From NCBI RefSeq assembly GCF_900119185.1, contig NZ_FPJE01000001.1, positions 284,058 through 348,057 of the forward strand: a stretch of 64,000 bases of DNA. Direction: 5' to 3'. The translations under genes were made by a program, and so were the position numbers. Numbering within the stretch: the first letter of the stretch is position 1; every line of letters begins with the position of its first letter. Below are positions 18,929-28,287 of the stretch, piece by piece. This DNA is from Sinomicrobium oceani. Its GTDB lineage: Bacteria; Bacteroidota; Bacteroidia; Flavobacteriales; Flavobacteriaceae. Below the pieces are notes generated by a model that ran no database searches, had not been told where the DNA came from, and worked only from the letters and a program-made list of their open reading frames with translations.

Positions 18929-18991
18929 ATAATCCCGGAGCAGACCACTTAAAGCAAACGGTTTTAGCTCCCTATTCTCGGGTAAAAACCA

Positions 18992-18999
18992 TACCTTTG
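18992..18999 (+). promoter_or_regulatory. -7 element before the gene at 19102
   Basis: TACCTTTG matches TAnnTTTG. It would give a leader of about 95 bases before the GTG start at 19102. No clear -33 TTG was found. Confidence 0.4.
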
Positions 19000-19101
19000 T
19001 ACCTGCAAATATTTTTCGTGCCAGATGCCCGAAACAACAATATCCGGTATCATAAAACGTTACGGTAACACCCTGTAACGCTGTTTAAATACAACACTCA
19101 A

Positions 19102-19737
19102 GTGAAAAAAGTACTGTTTTTTATATTACTGGCATGCACATGCACTGCGCAGGTCTTCGCCCAAAAGACAATCTACGAAAGCCAGAGGTTCGACGAACTG
19201 ACCAAAGCGCATGAAACACTTGCCATCCTTCCTTTTCTGGCCACGCTGGAACTGGAGAACATGGAAAACCTCTCCGAGGAAGAACTGGAAAAACAGGAAT
19301 CCCGTGAAGGATATGCCGTTCAAAATGCCCTGGAAAGCTATTTTTCCAAAAAGAAAAACCGGAAAGGTTTCCGGGTCAGCTTTCAGAATATCAAAAACAC
19401 CAATGCCATTCTGCTAAAAAACAATATCGCTATCAATAATCTCGATGTCCATACTTCCCAGGAGCTATGTAAAATACTCGGGGTAGATGGCATCATAAGT
19501 GGCAATATGACTCTTCGAAAACTGATCTCAAAAGGTGTTGAGAGCCCGAGTCTTTTTGACATTATTAGCGGTAAGAGCGATTACGGAAGAATCGCAATAA
19601 AACTCAGCGATGGCGAAACGGGGAAACTACTCTGGAAATTCGAAAAGACCATCACCAGGAAGTCGGGAAAAAACACACAGGATATCATCGAAACCATTAT
19701 GAAAAAAGCTTCCCGGAAATTTCCTTACGACAAATAG
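19102..19737 (+). CDS. Secreted protein, unknown, CsgG-like region possible
   Basis: 211 aa with a GTG start; no in-frame ATG precedes the signal peptide, which is clear (MKKVLFFILLACTCTAQVFAQ). The mature part contains HETLAILPF, then ILGVDGIISGNM, then ARI-type strands and a C-terminal TGKLLWKFEKTI. This order (an ...LAVLPF strand, a G-V-D-x-I-I-x-G segment, and a DxxTGKLLW segment) resembles envelope proteins of the CsgG/DUF799 type that assess surface transport, but similarity is by eye only. It stands alone between an M23 peptidase and a cysteine desulfurase-like gene. Confidence 0.65.
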   Translation: MKKVLFFILLACTCTAQVFAQKTIYESQRFDELTKAHETLAILPFLATLELENMENLSEEELEKQESREGYAVQNALESYFSKKKNRKGFRVSFQNIKNTNAILLKNNIAINNLDVHTSQELCKILGVDGIISGNMTLRKLISKGVESPSLFDIISGKSDYGRIAIKLSDGETGKLLWKFEKTITRKSGKNTQDIIETIMKKASRKFPYDK

Positions 19738-19792
19738 CACCAAACATCGGAGAAAACCATACACACGGTTAGGGCACACCGTATTTTACCCG

Positions 19793-20941
19793 TTAATTTT
19801 CACTGAATTCTTTCAGCGTCCGTACCACATAATCGAGCTCATCCCTGGTATTGAACACAGAAAATGAAAAACGCAGTGAAGGTTTTTGAAGTTCCTCTTC
19901 ACTGAGTATGGCATTCAACACATGCGATCCGGTCTGGCTTCCGCTCTGACAGGCACTGCCTTCGGAACATGCGATCCCTTTCAGATCGAGATGAAACAGT
20001 AGCATCTGAGCTTTTTCCTTACTAAAAGGCAAGCGCACACTCACCAGGGTGTACGTACTTTTATCGGGATCTCCGCTACTTCCGTTAAATATCACTCCGG
20101 GCAATGCTTTCTGCAATTGCGCTATAAAATAGTTTTTTAAGCCCTTAACATATTCGCGTTCTTCTGCCAGATGGTCATAAGCCAGGCGTATAGCCTCTTC
20201 CATGCCTGCGATATTGTGTACGCTTTCGGTACCGGCCCGGTTTCCCCGTTCCTGCTCTCCTCCGAAGATCAGCGGATGCAGCCCGGATTTTTTCCGGATG
20301 TAGGCAAAACCTATCCCTTTAGGTCCGTGAAATTTATGTGCTGCCGCAGTCAGAAAGTCTACAGGCGTTTTTTGCGTATCCCACTCCCAGTGTCCGACAG
20401 ACTGGACGGCATCGGAATGAAACAGCGCCTGATGCTCCCTGCATATCCGGCCTACTTCATCTACATCTGTTTTATTTCCTGTTTCATTATTCACGTGCAT
20501 CAGGCTTACCAGTTTTTTTTCATCACCATGCTGAAGCAGCCATTCCAGATGCTCAAAATTGGGCGTACCGTCCGGATCGAGCACTACATACTTCACCGCT
20601 ATCCCATATTCTCTTTCCAGTTGTTCAACCGTGTGCAATACGGCATGATGCTCTGTTTTCGAGGTTATTATCTTTTGCACACCGAGGTCACGCACAGCAC
20701 TTCTGAGAATCATATTATCGGCTTCGGTGCCGCCGGAGGTAAAAATAATTTCTGAAGGAGAAGCATTCAGATACCCGGCTATGGTTTTTCGGGCCTTTTC
20801 CACCACGGTCCGTGCCGAACGCCCGAAGCTATGTGTCGAAGAAGGATTCCCATAGTACTCGCGAAGCGACTTTCCCAGTACGTCGAGTACTTCTTCTCTC
20901 ACCCTGGTCGTCGCAGCATTATCCAGATATATCTTTTCCAT
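19793..20941 (-). CDS. Cysteine desulfurase family protein (NifS/IscS-like)
   Basis: 382 aa. Class V PLP aminotransferase fold. His99 (KTEHHAV) stacks on the cofactor, Lys203 (AAHKFHGPKG) forms the Schiff base, and Cys331 (SACQSGS) lies on the active-site loop that carries persulfide in IscS. The short loop and C-terminus are those of the NifS/IscS group I enzymes. It probably provides sulfur for Fe-S clusters or tRNA thiolation. No iscU or thiI is nearby, so the client is unknown. It is divergent from the lipoprotein gene at 21091. Confidence 0.9.
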   Translation of the reverse strand: MEKIYLDNAATTRVREEVLDVLGKSLREYYGNPSSTHSFGRSARTVVEKARKTIAGYLNASPSEIIFTSGGTEADNMILRSAVRDLGVQKIITSKTEHHAVLHTVEQLEREYGIAVKYVVLDPDGTPNFEHLEWLLQHGDEKKLVSLMHVNNETGNKTDVDEVGRICREHQALFHSDAVQSVGHWEWDTQKTPVDFLTAAAHKFHGPKGIGFAYIRKKSGLHPLIFGGEQERGNRAGTESVHNIAGMEEAIRLAYDHLAEEREYVKGLKNYFIAQLQKALPGVIFNGSSGDPDKSTYTLVSVRLPFSKEKAQMLLFHLDLKGIACSEGSACQSGSQTGSHVLNAILSEEELQKPSLRFSFSVFNTRDELDYVVRTLKEFSEN

Positions 20942-21090
20942 CGCCTGTTAAAATTATATTCAATATGATTCGTTATACATACATTTCCACTACTTTTGTT
21001 TTGGAAATGTACGTGCAAATTTAAGGGATTTGCCCGGAACAACAGGAAAGGCGTACGGCTAAAAAACGTCACTCCGGAAAAAGAGACATT

Positions 21091-22074
21091 ATGCATAAAA
21101 ATTATATTTTCATGAGAAGAGTTTTCCTGGGATTACTACCTGCTTTTTTATTAGTTACAAGTTGCAATGACGGGGATCTGGATATAGAGCGTGTAGATTT
21201 CTCAGATAGCAGCCTCACCGGCTGTAATGATTTTGCAGACAAAGGATTACTGTTTAAAATAGCGGACAGTGAAGCGCTGATCCTGGAACTCGAATCCAAT
21301 TTTTTGCGTAATCGCGTTACGGCAGACAGCATAGAAAGTGACATTCCCGGCGAATCGGCATTATATTACCGTTATTTCGATGGTACGGTGACCAGCGATT
21401 ATTTCTGTAGTACCGTAGCGCCTTCTACCCCGACCGTACTCCAGGAGGTTACGGCAACAGGAGGTACTATCCGGGCACTTTCCACGATAAAATCGGATGG
21501 AAGCGGATTTAATCACGGTATCGTTATTCACGGCGCAGTATTGATGAACGATGCCGGAGAACGCGTTATCGAAGAACGTTTTGCACTCGGAACCTATACG
21601 ACTACCCCGGAAAGCGCCAGTCTCGGGGCCGATTTTGGTGACATCATCCACTGCAACGACACCTTGTTATACAAAGCCGGAACAGACAACATCAACCGGG
21701 GCGTGGCTATCGTTCTGGATCTTGAGGAAGGATTACTACTCAATGAGGAAACACCGGAAGACGATCCGATCGTCAGCACCCTCGGAAGCGAAGGCTCTAA
21801 AGTACTTTTTTATATTTTCAGCGGCGCCCTGCCCGATAATTATTTCTGTATGACAGAAGATGAAAGACCGGAGAGTCCTACCCCGGAAGTCATATATGAA
21901 GCTTTGCAGGGAGAAATCGCCATTACCACCACAGAAACCAGTGACGGAACAGGATTTGCCCACCAGATTACACTGAGAAAACTTATGCTCCTCAACGAAA
22001 ACGAGCAAAGACTGCTTTCGCAATCTACTTCGTTCGGCACATATACCTCCACGGTGAGCAGCGACAATCCGTAG
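21091..22074 (+). CDS. Lipoprotein with two tandem copies of an unknown domain
   Basis: 327 aa; an alternative ATG at 21112 (MRRVFLG) fits the signal peptide better. Lipobox LVTSC. The mature part contains the same block twice: about residues 47-175 and 185-320 both carry D-Y-F-C or N-Y-F-C, then T-P-x-V, a G-x-I-x-x-x-x-T segment, SDG(S/T)GF(N/A)H, and end in F-G-T-Y-T-x-T. Each copy has Cys residues at matching positions, so disulfides are possible. I do not recognise the domain. It is probably on the outer-membrane surface or in the periplasm. Neighbours (cysteine desulfurase-like, fabH) give no hint. Confidence 0.75.
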   Translation: MHKNYIFMRRVFLGLLPAFLLVTSCNDGDLDIERVDFSDSSLTGCNDFADKGLLFKIADSEALILELESNFLRNRVTADSIESDIPGESALYYRYFDGTVTSDYFCSTVAPSTPTVLQEVTATGGTIRALSTIKSDGSGFNHGIVIHGAVLMNDAGERVIEERFALGTYTTTPESASLGADFGDIIHCNDTLLYKAGTDNINRGVAIVLDLEEGLLLNEETPEDDPIVSTLGSEGSKVLFYIFSGALPDNYFCMTEDERPESPTPEVIYEALQGEIAITTTETSDGTGFAHQITLRKLMLLNENEQRLLSQSTSFGTYTSTVSSDNP

Positions 22075-22117
22075 TACACTATAAGTTTTTACAGAAATAA
22101 TATAATGGTGATCATAA

Positions 22118-23128
22118 TCACCATCTTATCATAGCACTTCCCCAGGTAAACCCGCTACCGAAAGCGGCGAGCACAACCAGGTCGCCCTCCTTGATCTTAC
22201 GCTGCTCCCAGGCTTCGGTAAGCGCTATGGGTACTGAAGCAGCGGTAGTGTTTCCGTATTTCTGAATATTATTGTAAACCTGGTCGTCCGAAAGCCCGAA
22301 CTTCTGTTGAATAAACTGTGAGATCCGCAGATTGGCCTGATGCGGAATCAACATACCGATATCCTCGGGTTTCAGCTCATTTTGCTTTAGCCCCTCCATG
22401 ATCACCTCACTAAAACGCACTACGGCATTTTTAAATACAAATTGTCCGTTCATGTATGGGTAATAGGAAATATCTTCCGGATCATTTTCTTTAAGGATAT
22501 CCGTCACCCATCGTTTTCCCATTCCGGGGGCAGTCAACGCCAGTTCTTCGGCATACTCTCCTTCCGAATGTAAATGTGTGGACAGTATTCCCTTTGCGGG
22601 GTTTTCTTCACGGGTGAGCACTGCAGCTCCGGCACCATCACCAAAAATCACGGACACCGCCCTACCCCTGGTGGTCATATCCAGACCTGTAGAATGCAGC
22701 TCCGATCCTATGACCAGTATATTGCGGTACATCCCTGTTTTTATAAACTGGTCTGCTACCGATATTGCATAAATAAACCCCGAGCACTGGTTTCGTACAT
22801 CGAGTGCCCCTACTGTTTTTATCCCCAGCTCCTTCTGCACCAGCACACCGGGTCCGGGAAAGTAATAATCCGGACTCAGCGTTGCAAAAATGATAAAATC
22901 GATATCGTCTTTTGTTATCCCGGCCCTTTCTATAGCTATCCGGGCAGCCTTGACCCCCATAGTCGCCGTGGTATTCCCATCTCCTTTAACCACATAACGT
23001 CGCTCCCTGATCCCGGTACGTTCCTGTATCCACGCATCATTGGTATCCATCATTTCGGACAGATCGTCATTAGTTACGATATTTTCCGGCACATAATATC
23101 CTAAACCGGAAATTTTAGAGTTATGCAT
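22118..23128 (-). CDS. fabH: Beta-ketoacyl-ACP synthase III
   Basis: 336 aa. The catalytic triad is visible: Cys115 in DVRNQCSGFIYA, His263 in IPHQANLRI and Asn293 in YGNTTAASVP. The N-terminal MDTNDAWIQERTGIRERR is the usual FabH start. It condenses acetyl-CoA (or a branched acyl-CoA) with malonyl-ACP to begin fatty-acid synthesis. No plsX or rpmF lies beside it, so it may be a second, non-cluster FabH; flavobacteria often have more than one, with different primers such as branched acyl-CoA. It is convergent with the lipoprotein gene. Confidence 0.92.
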   Translation of the reverse strand: MHNSKISGLGYYVPENIVTNDDLSEMMDTNDAWIQERTGIRERRYVVKGDGNTTATMGVKAARIAIERAGITKDDIDFIIFATLSPDYYFPGPGVLVQKELGIKTVGALDVRNQCSGFIYAISVADQFIKTGMYRNILVIGSELHSTGLDMTTRGRAVSVIFGDGAGAAVLTREENPAKGILSTHLHSEGEYAEELALTAPGMGKRWVTDILKENDPEDISYYPYMNGQFVFKNAVVRFSEVIMEGLKQNELKPEDIGMLIPHQANLRISQFIQQKFGLSDDQVYNNIQKYGNTTAASVPIALTEAWEQRKIKEGDLVVLAAFGSGFTWGSAMIRW

Positions 23129-23453
23129 ATTTTTCTGTTTTAGCTATCCTTTTTAATCAGCATTTCGATCGGGGACGCAATTTAACTTAAATTTAGTGAA
23201 AATGTACGACTTACAGCCTACAAAACTTCCCCGGAGACACAAGCCCGGGATCGTCTTACAAAGCTTGAAAATTCACATCATTGTTCCCGACCCGTCTTTT
23301 TAAAGATTGTACCAAACATCCTGTCGGGAGATTCTTGTCATAATTTCATCATACATCTTTGTCCCCCTGATAAATCCCCGGTGTTTTAAGAATTTTTTAA
23401 GTTTATTTATAACTTTTTTTAGCAACTTTACCCCAATTCTAAAAACTCCACTT
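23129..23453. other. Gene-free stretch between fabH and the S9 peptidase
   Basis: 325 bases. An open plus frame continues upstream of the S9 gene from 23307, but it has no signal-peptide character and the real start is ATG at 23454. The last 120 bases are AT-rich (TTATAACTTTTTTTAGC) and probably contain the peptidase promoter. I see no clear hairpin or repeat here. Confidence 0.4.
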
Positions 23454-25880
23454 ATGAAACTAAAACTATTCCTTTCCTCCTTCCTCTGTGCCGGATTTGC
23501 GCTTTGGGGTTCAGCCCAGGAGAATCTGACGTATCAAAAGCCTCCCGAAGAGATTCTGAAACTCGTGGATATTCAACGACCACCATCGGTAAGAATAGAT
23601 AATAACAAAGAAAACATGTTGTTGTTTTACCGCAACAGCTACAAGAGTATAGCCGAACTTTCCGAAGACGAACTTCGTCTTGCGGGGCTTCGCATCAACC
23701 CGAAAACCAATATTTCGAGCCGCGCGGTCTTTATCAATAATGTAAAATACAAAAAACTCGGGGACCCGGAACCCAAACAAGTTTCCGGACTTCCGGACAA
23801 TGCAAGACTGTCTTATTTTACTACTTCCCCCGATGACAAAAAAGTCGCTTTTACCAACACCACAACTACCGGGGTAGAAATATGGGTATTGGACATGGAA
23901 TCGGGAGCTGCCAAAAAACTTACCGGAGCAAGTGCCAATGCCAATATGGGAAACCCCATCAGCTGGTTCAGAGACGGGAAGTCACTATTGGTTCGCATGC
24001 TGCCGGAACACAGACCGGAGCTCATCAATACCGAACAAGCGACCCCTACCGGACCTACCGTTACCGTAAGCAGCGGCATTCTGGCCCAGAACAGGACATA
24101 CCAGGACCTTTTGAAAAGCAAGGAAGACGAATTTAACTTTGAAGCACTTACAACTTCCGAATTACACCGAGTAGACCTGGACGGAAATACATCGCTCTGG
24201 AAAGAAAAAGCCATGTATGCCGGGGAAAGCTTTTCTCCCGACGGAAACTATGTGATGGTCACTACCTTGCACCGTCCGTTTTCCTATATCGTTCCGCTAT
24301 ACCGCTTCCCTACTCATACCGTCATATACAACCTGGACGGAAAACTCATCAAATCCGTAGAAGAAACGCCTCTTATCGAAGATATGCCCAAAGGTTTTAT
24401 GGCCACACACGAAGGTAAAAGAAATATTTCCTGGCGTGCAGATAAGCCTGCTACCGTATTCTGGGTAGAAGCTCTCGATGGCGGAGACCCTGAAAAAGAA
24501 GTCCCTTTCCGGGATGAAGTCTTTACGCTCGATGCCCCGTTTAACGGTAAAGTAAAATCGCTGGTGAAGACCATCAACAGGTTTTCCGATATCACCTGGG
24601 GTAATGACCGTGTTGCTGTGCTGACAGATCGATGGTGGAATGACCGGAACACCAAAACTTATGTATTCAACCCATCACAGACCGGAAAAAAAGCTAAAGT
24701 ATTGTTTGACCGCAACTACCAGGACAAATACAGCGATCCGGGAGCGTTTGAAACGGAAAAAAATGCGTATGGCAGATATGTCCTGAAAATGGAAGGCAAC
24801 AACGCTTTTCTGATCGGTGACGGTTATTCCGAAAAAGGACAATTTCCTTTTCTTGACGAGATCAATCTGAGCAATTTCAAAAAGAACCGCCTGTACGAAT
24901 CGCAATTCACCGATAAACTGGAAAAAATCCGTGCCCTTATCGATGCCAAAAAGGGAGAAGTACTGGTAAGTATCGAATCTAAAAACGAATACCCGAACTA
25001 TTACATCCGTAACCTGAAAAAGCGAATAGCTCCTATTGCCGTTACGAATTTCGAAAACCCTTTCCAAAGCATCGAAGATGTACATAAAGAAGTCATCACA
25101 TACAAAAGAGATGATGGCCTGGAACTCAGCGGAACATTGTATCTCCCTGCCGGATATGATATGAACAAGAAGGAAAAACTCCCCATGATCCTGTGGGCAT
25201 ATCCGAGAGAATATAAAGATAAGAGCAGTGCCGCACAGACAACTTCCAACCCGAACTCCTTTACCTTTCCTTCTTACGGATCGCCGGTATTCTGGGTTAC
25301 CCGCGGATATGTGGTTCTGGACGGTGCAGCGTTCCCCATTATCGGGGAGGGAGACAAAGAGCCCAATGACACCTTTCGGGAGCAGCTGGTTGCCAATGCC
25401 AAAGCGGCCATCGATGCCGTAGATGAGCTCGGTTATGTAGACCGGAAGAGAGTCGCTGTCGGCGGGCATTCGTACGGTGCCTTTATGACGGCCAACCTCC
25501 TGACCCATTCCGATCTGTTTGCCGCAGGTATAGCGAGGAGCGGAGCGTATAACCGTACGCTTACCCCGTTCGGTTTTCAGAGTGAAGAACGCAACTACTG
25601 GGAAGCCCCGGAAATATACAACGGTATGTCTCCTTTTATGCACGCGGATAAAATGAAAACTCCTTTACTTCTTATTCACGGAGAAGCAGACAATAATTCC
25701 GGTACATACCCTATGCAAAGCGAACGTTATTTCAATGCACTGAAAGGTTTCGGAGCTCCTGCCCGCCTGGTGATGTTGCCTAAGGAAAGTCACGGTTATG
25801 CTGCCCTGGAGTCTATCCTGCATGTTCTATGGGAACAGGATCAATGGCTGGAAACGTATGTAAAAAACAAGGACAAATAA
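23454..25880 (+). CDS. Secreted S9-family prolyl oligopeptidase-like peptidase
   Basis: 808 aa from ATG at 23454, where a signal peptide begins (MKLKLFLSSFLCAGFALWGSAQ); a longer frame from 23307 lacks one. The N-terminal two-thirds reads as a beta-propeller with repeated VAFTN, SFSPDGNYVM and similar blades. The C-terminal alpha/beta hydrolase has Ser673 in GGHSYGAFM, an Asp near 746 in HGEADNNSG and a His near 780 in KESHGYA, the expected Ser-Asp-His order. S9 enzymes of this subgroup cut after Glu or Pro or act as dipeptidases; the specificity is not readable. It is a single-gene unit closed by a terminator. Confidence 0.9.
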   Translation: MKLKLFLSSFLCAGFALWGSAQENLTYQKPPEEILKLVDIQRPPSVRIDNNKENMLLFYRNSYKSIAELSEDELRLAGLRINPKTNISSRAVFINNVKYKKLGDPEPKQVSGLPDNARLSYFTTSPDDKKVAFTNTTTTGVEIWVLDMESGAAKKLTGASANANMGNPISWFRDGKSLLVRMLPEHRPELINTEQATPTGPTVTVSSGILAQNRTYQDLLKSKEDEFNFEALTTSELHRVDLDGNTSLWKEKAMYAGESFSPDGNYVMVTTLHRPFSYIVPLYRFPTHTVIYNLDGKLIKSVEETPLIEDMPKGFMATHEGKRNISWRADKPATVFWVEALDGGDPEKEVPFRDEVFTLDAPFNGKVKSLVKTINRFSDITWGNDRVAVLTDRWWNDRNTKTYVFNPSQTGKKAKVLFDRNYQDKYSDPGAFETEKNAYGRYVLKMEGNNAFLIGDGYSEKGQFPFLDEINLSNFKKNRLYESQFTDKLEKIRALIDAKKGEVLVSIESKNEYPNYYIRNLKKRIAPIAVTNFENPFQSIEDVHKEVITYKRDDGLELSGTLYLPAGYDMNKKEKLPMILWAYPREYKDKSSAAQTTSNPNSFTFPSYGSPVFWVTRGYVVLDGAAFPIIGEGDKEPNDTFREQLVANAKAAIDAVDELGYVDRKRVAVGGHSYGAFMTANLLTHSDLFAAGIARSGAYNRTLTPFGFQSEERNYWEAPEIYNGMSPFMHADKMKTPLLLIHGEADNNSGTYPMQSERYFNALKGFGAPARLVMLPKESHGYAALESILHVLWEQDQWLETYVKNKDK

Positions 25881-25965
25881 ACGATATCAGAAGCATTCCA
25901 TGCGTATCTGCCGGAGCACTATGAATTCCGGTGTATCATAATAAATTGGTAAAGCGATAATCCTC

Positions 25966-26001
25966 AGCCCGGAAAACCTTATACGTTTCCGGGCTTTTTA
26001 T
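25966..26001. terminator. Bidirectional terminator between S9 peptidase and glpF
   Basis: AGCCCGGAAA pairs with TTTCCGGGCT around a ten-base loop and is followed by a T run on the plus strand. It sits between two convergent genes (stops at 25880 and 26006), so it can end both transcripts. Confidence 0.85.
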
Positions 26002-26005
26002 GACA

Positions 26006-26734
26006 TTACTGCAGCACCGTAAAGAGAAGTGCAGCCAGCACACATCCTATCACGGGTCCTGCCACCGGCACCCAGGCGTAAGTCCAGTCGCTCCCGCCTT
26101 TGGTCTTAATAGGCAGTACGGAATGCATGATCCTCGGCGCCAGGTCTCTTGCCGGGTTTATGGCATAACCTGTCGTACCTCCCAGCGAAAGTCCGATAAC
26201 CCAGACCACAAAGGCCACCGGAATGGCACCTACGGTTCCGAGTCCTATAGGCTGCCGGGTAGCAGTTATTTCTGCCCCGGTAATATAAAAGATCGAAAAG
26301 AGCAGAACGAATGTGCCTATAATTTCACTGATCAGGTTCGACGAATACTTCCGTATGGCAGGCGCAGTACAGAATACGGCAAGAATAGCCCCCTGGTCAT
26401 TCGTACGGTCGAAATGATCCCTGTACATCAACCACACCAGCGACGCTCCTGTCATCCCGCCTAACAGTTGCGCTGCGATATAAGGCAAAACACTTCCCCA
26501 GTCGAATTGTCCTGCCACGGCAAAAGCAATGGTTACCGCCGGGTTGATGTGAGCCCCGCTGTAAGGTCCGGCAACAGTGACCCCCACAAAAACGGCAAGC
26601 GCCCAGGCCGTTGTAATCACTATCCAGCCGGAATTATTTCCTTTGGTATCTTTCAATACGACATTGGCTACTACGCCTTCTCCAAGGAGGACAAGCATCA
26701 TAGTACCCAAAAACTCTGCTACAAATGGCGTCAT
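26006..26734 (-). CDS. glpF: Glycerol uptake facilitator (aquaglyceroporin)
   Basis: 242 aa, MIP family with six membrane helices. Both pore motifs are present: NPA at 64-66 (GAHINPAVT) and NPARD at 193-197 (GYAINPARDLAPR). The Asp after the second NPA marks glycerol facilitators rather than pure water channels. Position agrees: 28 bases downstream of glpK on the same strand, last gene of glpD-glpK-glpF. Glycerol entering through this channel is trapped by GlpK. Confidence 0.95.
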   Translation of the reverse strand: MTPFVAEFLGTMMLVLLGEGVVANVVLKDTKGNNSGWIVITTAWALAVFVGVTVAGPYSGAHINPAVTIAFAVAGQFDWGSVLPYIAAQLLGGMTGASLVWLMYRDHFDRTNDQGAILAVFCTAPAIRKYSSNLISEIIGTFVLLFSIFYITGAEITATRQPIGLGTVGAIPVAFVVWVIGLSLGGTTGYAINPARDLAPRIMHSVLPIKTKGGSDWTYAWVPVAGPVIGCVLAALLFTVLQ

Positions 26735-26762
26735 GATATGGTACTTCTGTTAAACTCAGGTA

Positions 26763-28250
26763 TTATTCACTCCAGCTACGGGTTGCACGGATCGCTCTTT
26801 TCCAACCGGCAACACCTTCCTTCATATCCTTATCCGTATCCGGTTCAAAACTTTTTTCCGCCTGCCACAACTGTTGTATTTCTTCTATATTTTTCCAGTA
26901 CCCGGTAGCCAGTCCGGCCAGGTAAGCTGCTCCGAGCGCGGTAGTCTCTACCACGGTAGGCCTTACGACTTCGCATTGCAGGAGATCGCATTGAAACTGC
27001 ATCAGCAAATTGTTTACCGCAGCCCCTCCGTCTACACGCAGCTCTTTGATCTCCAACCCTGCATCGGCCTGCATGGCCTGAAGCACATCGGCGGTCTGGT
27101 ACGCTATCGACTCCAGAGCTGCCCGGGCGATGTGGGCCGATGTTGTGCCCCGGCTCAGCCCTACCATAGTGCCCCGGGCTTCGGCATCCCAGTAAGGCGC
27201 CCCGAGCCCCGCAAAAGCAGGCACAAAATACACCCCATCAGTATCTTCCACCTGGGTGGCAAGCTGCTCTATTTCGTCCGACGACCGGATGATTTTAAGT
27301 CCGTCGCGGAGCCATTGGACCACAGCCCCGGCAATAAATATGCTTCCTTCCAGGGCATATTGTGTTTTACCATCGATCTTCCAGGCTACGGTGGTCAACA
27401 GGTTGTTTTCGGAAAGCTTGGGCTTATCTCCTATATTCATCAGCATAAAACATCCTGTACCATAGGTGTTTTTCACCATTCCCGGGGCGATGCACATTTG
27501 CCCGAAAAGTGCGGCCTGCTGATCTCCTCCTATACCGGCAATGGGTATCGGAGTTGCAAAAACCGTGGTTTTGGAATGTCCGTACACTTCACTCGACTGC
27601 TTTACTTCGGGCAACATACTTTTGGGAATGGTAAACAGTTCCAGAAGTTCTTCATCCCAGTCCATCGTGTGAATATTAAAAAGTAAAGTCCTCGATGCAT
27701 TGGTGACATCGGTAATATGAAGTTCTCCCTTGGTAAAGTTCCAGATAATCCAGCTATCCACAGTTCCGCATACCAGATCTCCTGCTTCTGCTTTTTCCCT
27801 TGCCCCGGATACATTGTCAAGTATCCATTTGATCTTGGTCGCCGAGAAATAGGAATCGACGATTAACCCTGTTTTTTTCCGGATCATCTCTTCTTTTCCC
27901 TCCTCCCGGAGTTTCGCACAATAACCGGCTGTACGGCGATCCTGCCATACTATGGCATTATATACCGGTTTTCCGGTATGCCTGTCCCAGACAATAACGG
28001 TCTCCCGCTGATTTGTAATCCCCATAGCAGCGATACTTTTACCATTCAGCCCTATTTTCGTAACGGCCTCTGCTGCCACACCGGCCTGCGTAGACCATAT
28101 CTCCAGTGCATTGTGCTCTACCCATCCCGGCTTGGGAAAGATCTGCGTAAATTCTTTTTGCGCTACGGAGACGATCTGTCCCTTTTCATCGAACAGTATT
28201 GCCCTGGAACTGGTTGTTCCCTGGTCTAAAGCTAAAATATATTGTTTCAT
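26763..28250 (-). CDS. glpK: Glycerol kinase
   Basis: 495 aa, FGGY family. The start [21 protein letters not shown] is the ATPase-fold phosphate-binding loop; [22 protein letters not shown] and the C-terminal [11 protein letters not shown] follow in order. GlpK phosphorylates glycerol to glycerol 3-phosphate with ATP in the cytosol. It starts 37 bases after glpD and ends 28 bases before glpF, so one transcript is likely. Regulation by the divergent DeoR-type protein at 30167 is inferred from position. Confidence 0.97.
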   Translation of the reverse strand: MKQYILALDQGTTSSRAILFDEKGQIVSVAQKEFTQIFPKPGWVEHNALEIWSTQAGVAAEAVTKIGLNGKSIAAMGITNQRETVIVWDRHTGKPVYNAIVWQDRRTAGYCAKLREEGKEEMIRKKTGLIVDSYFSATKIKWILDNVSGAREKAEAGDLVCGTVDSWIIWNFTKGELHITDVTNASRTLLFNIHTMDWDEELLELFTIPKSMLPEVKQSSEVYGHSKTTVFATPIPIAGIGGDQQAALFGQMCIAPGMVKNTYGTGCFMLMNIGDKPKLSENNLLTTVAWKIDGKTQYALEGSIFIAGAVVQWLRDGLKIIRSSDEIEQLATQVEDTDGVYFVPAFAGLGAPYWDAEARGTMVGLSRGTTSAHIARAALESIAYQTADVLQAMQADAGLEIKELRVDGGAAVNNLLMQFQCDLLQCEVVRPTVVETTALGAAYLAGLATGYWKNIEEIQQLWQAEKSFEPDTDKDMKEGVAGWKRAIRATRSWSE

Positions 28251-28287
28251 TGTATCGGGTTATTGTAAAAACAGGCCGTACAGTACG

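Noticed and set aside
23307..23453. Longer start of the S9 peptidase
   Set aside because: The extra 49 residues precede a normal signal peptide that begins at 23454.
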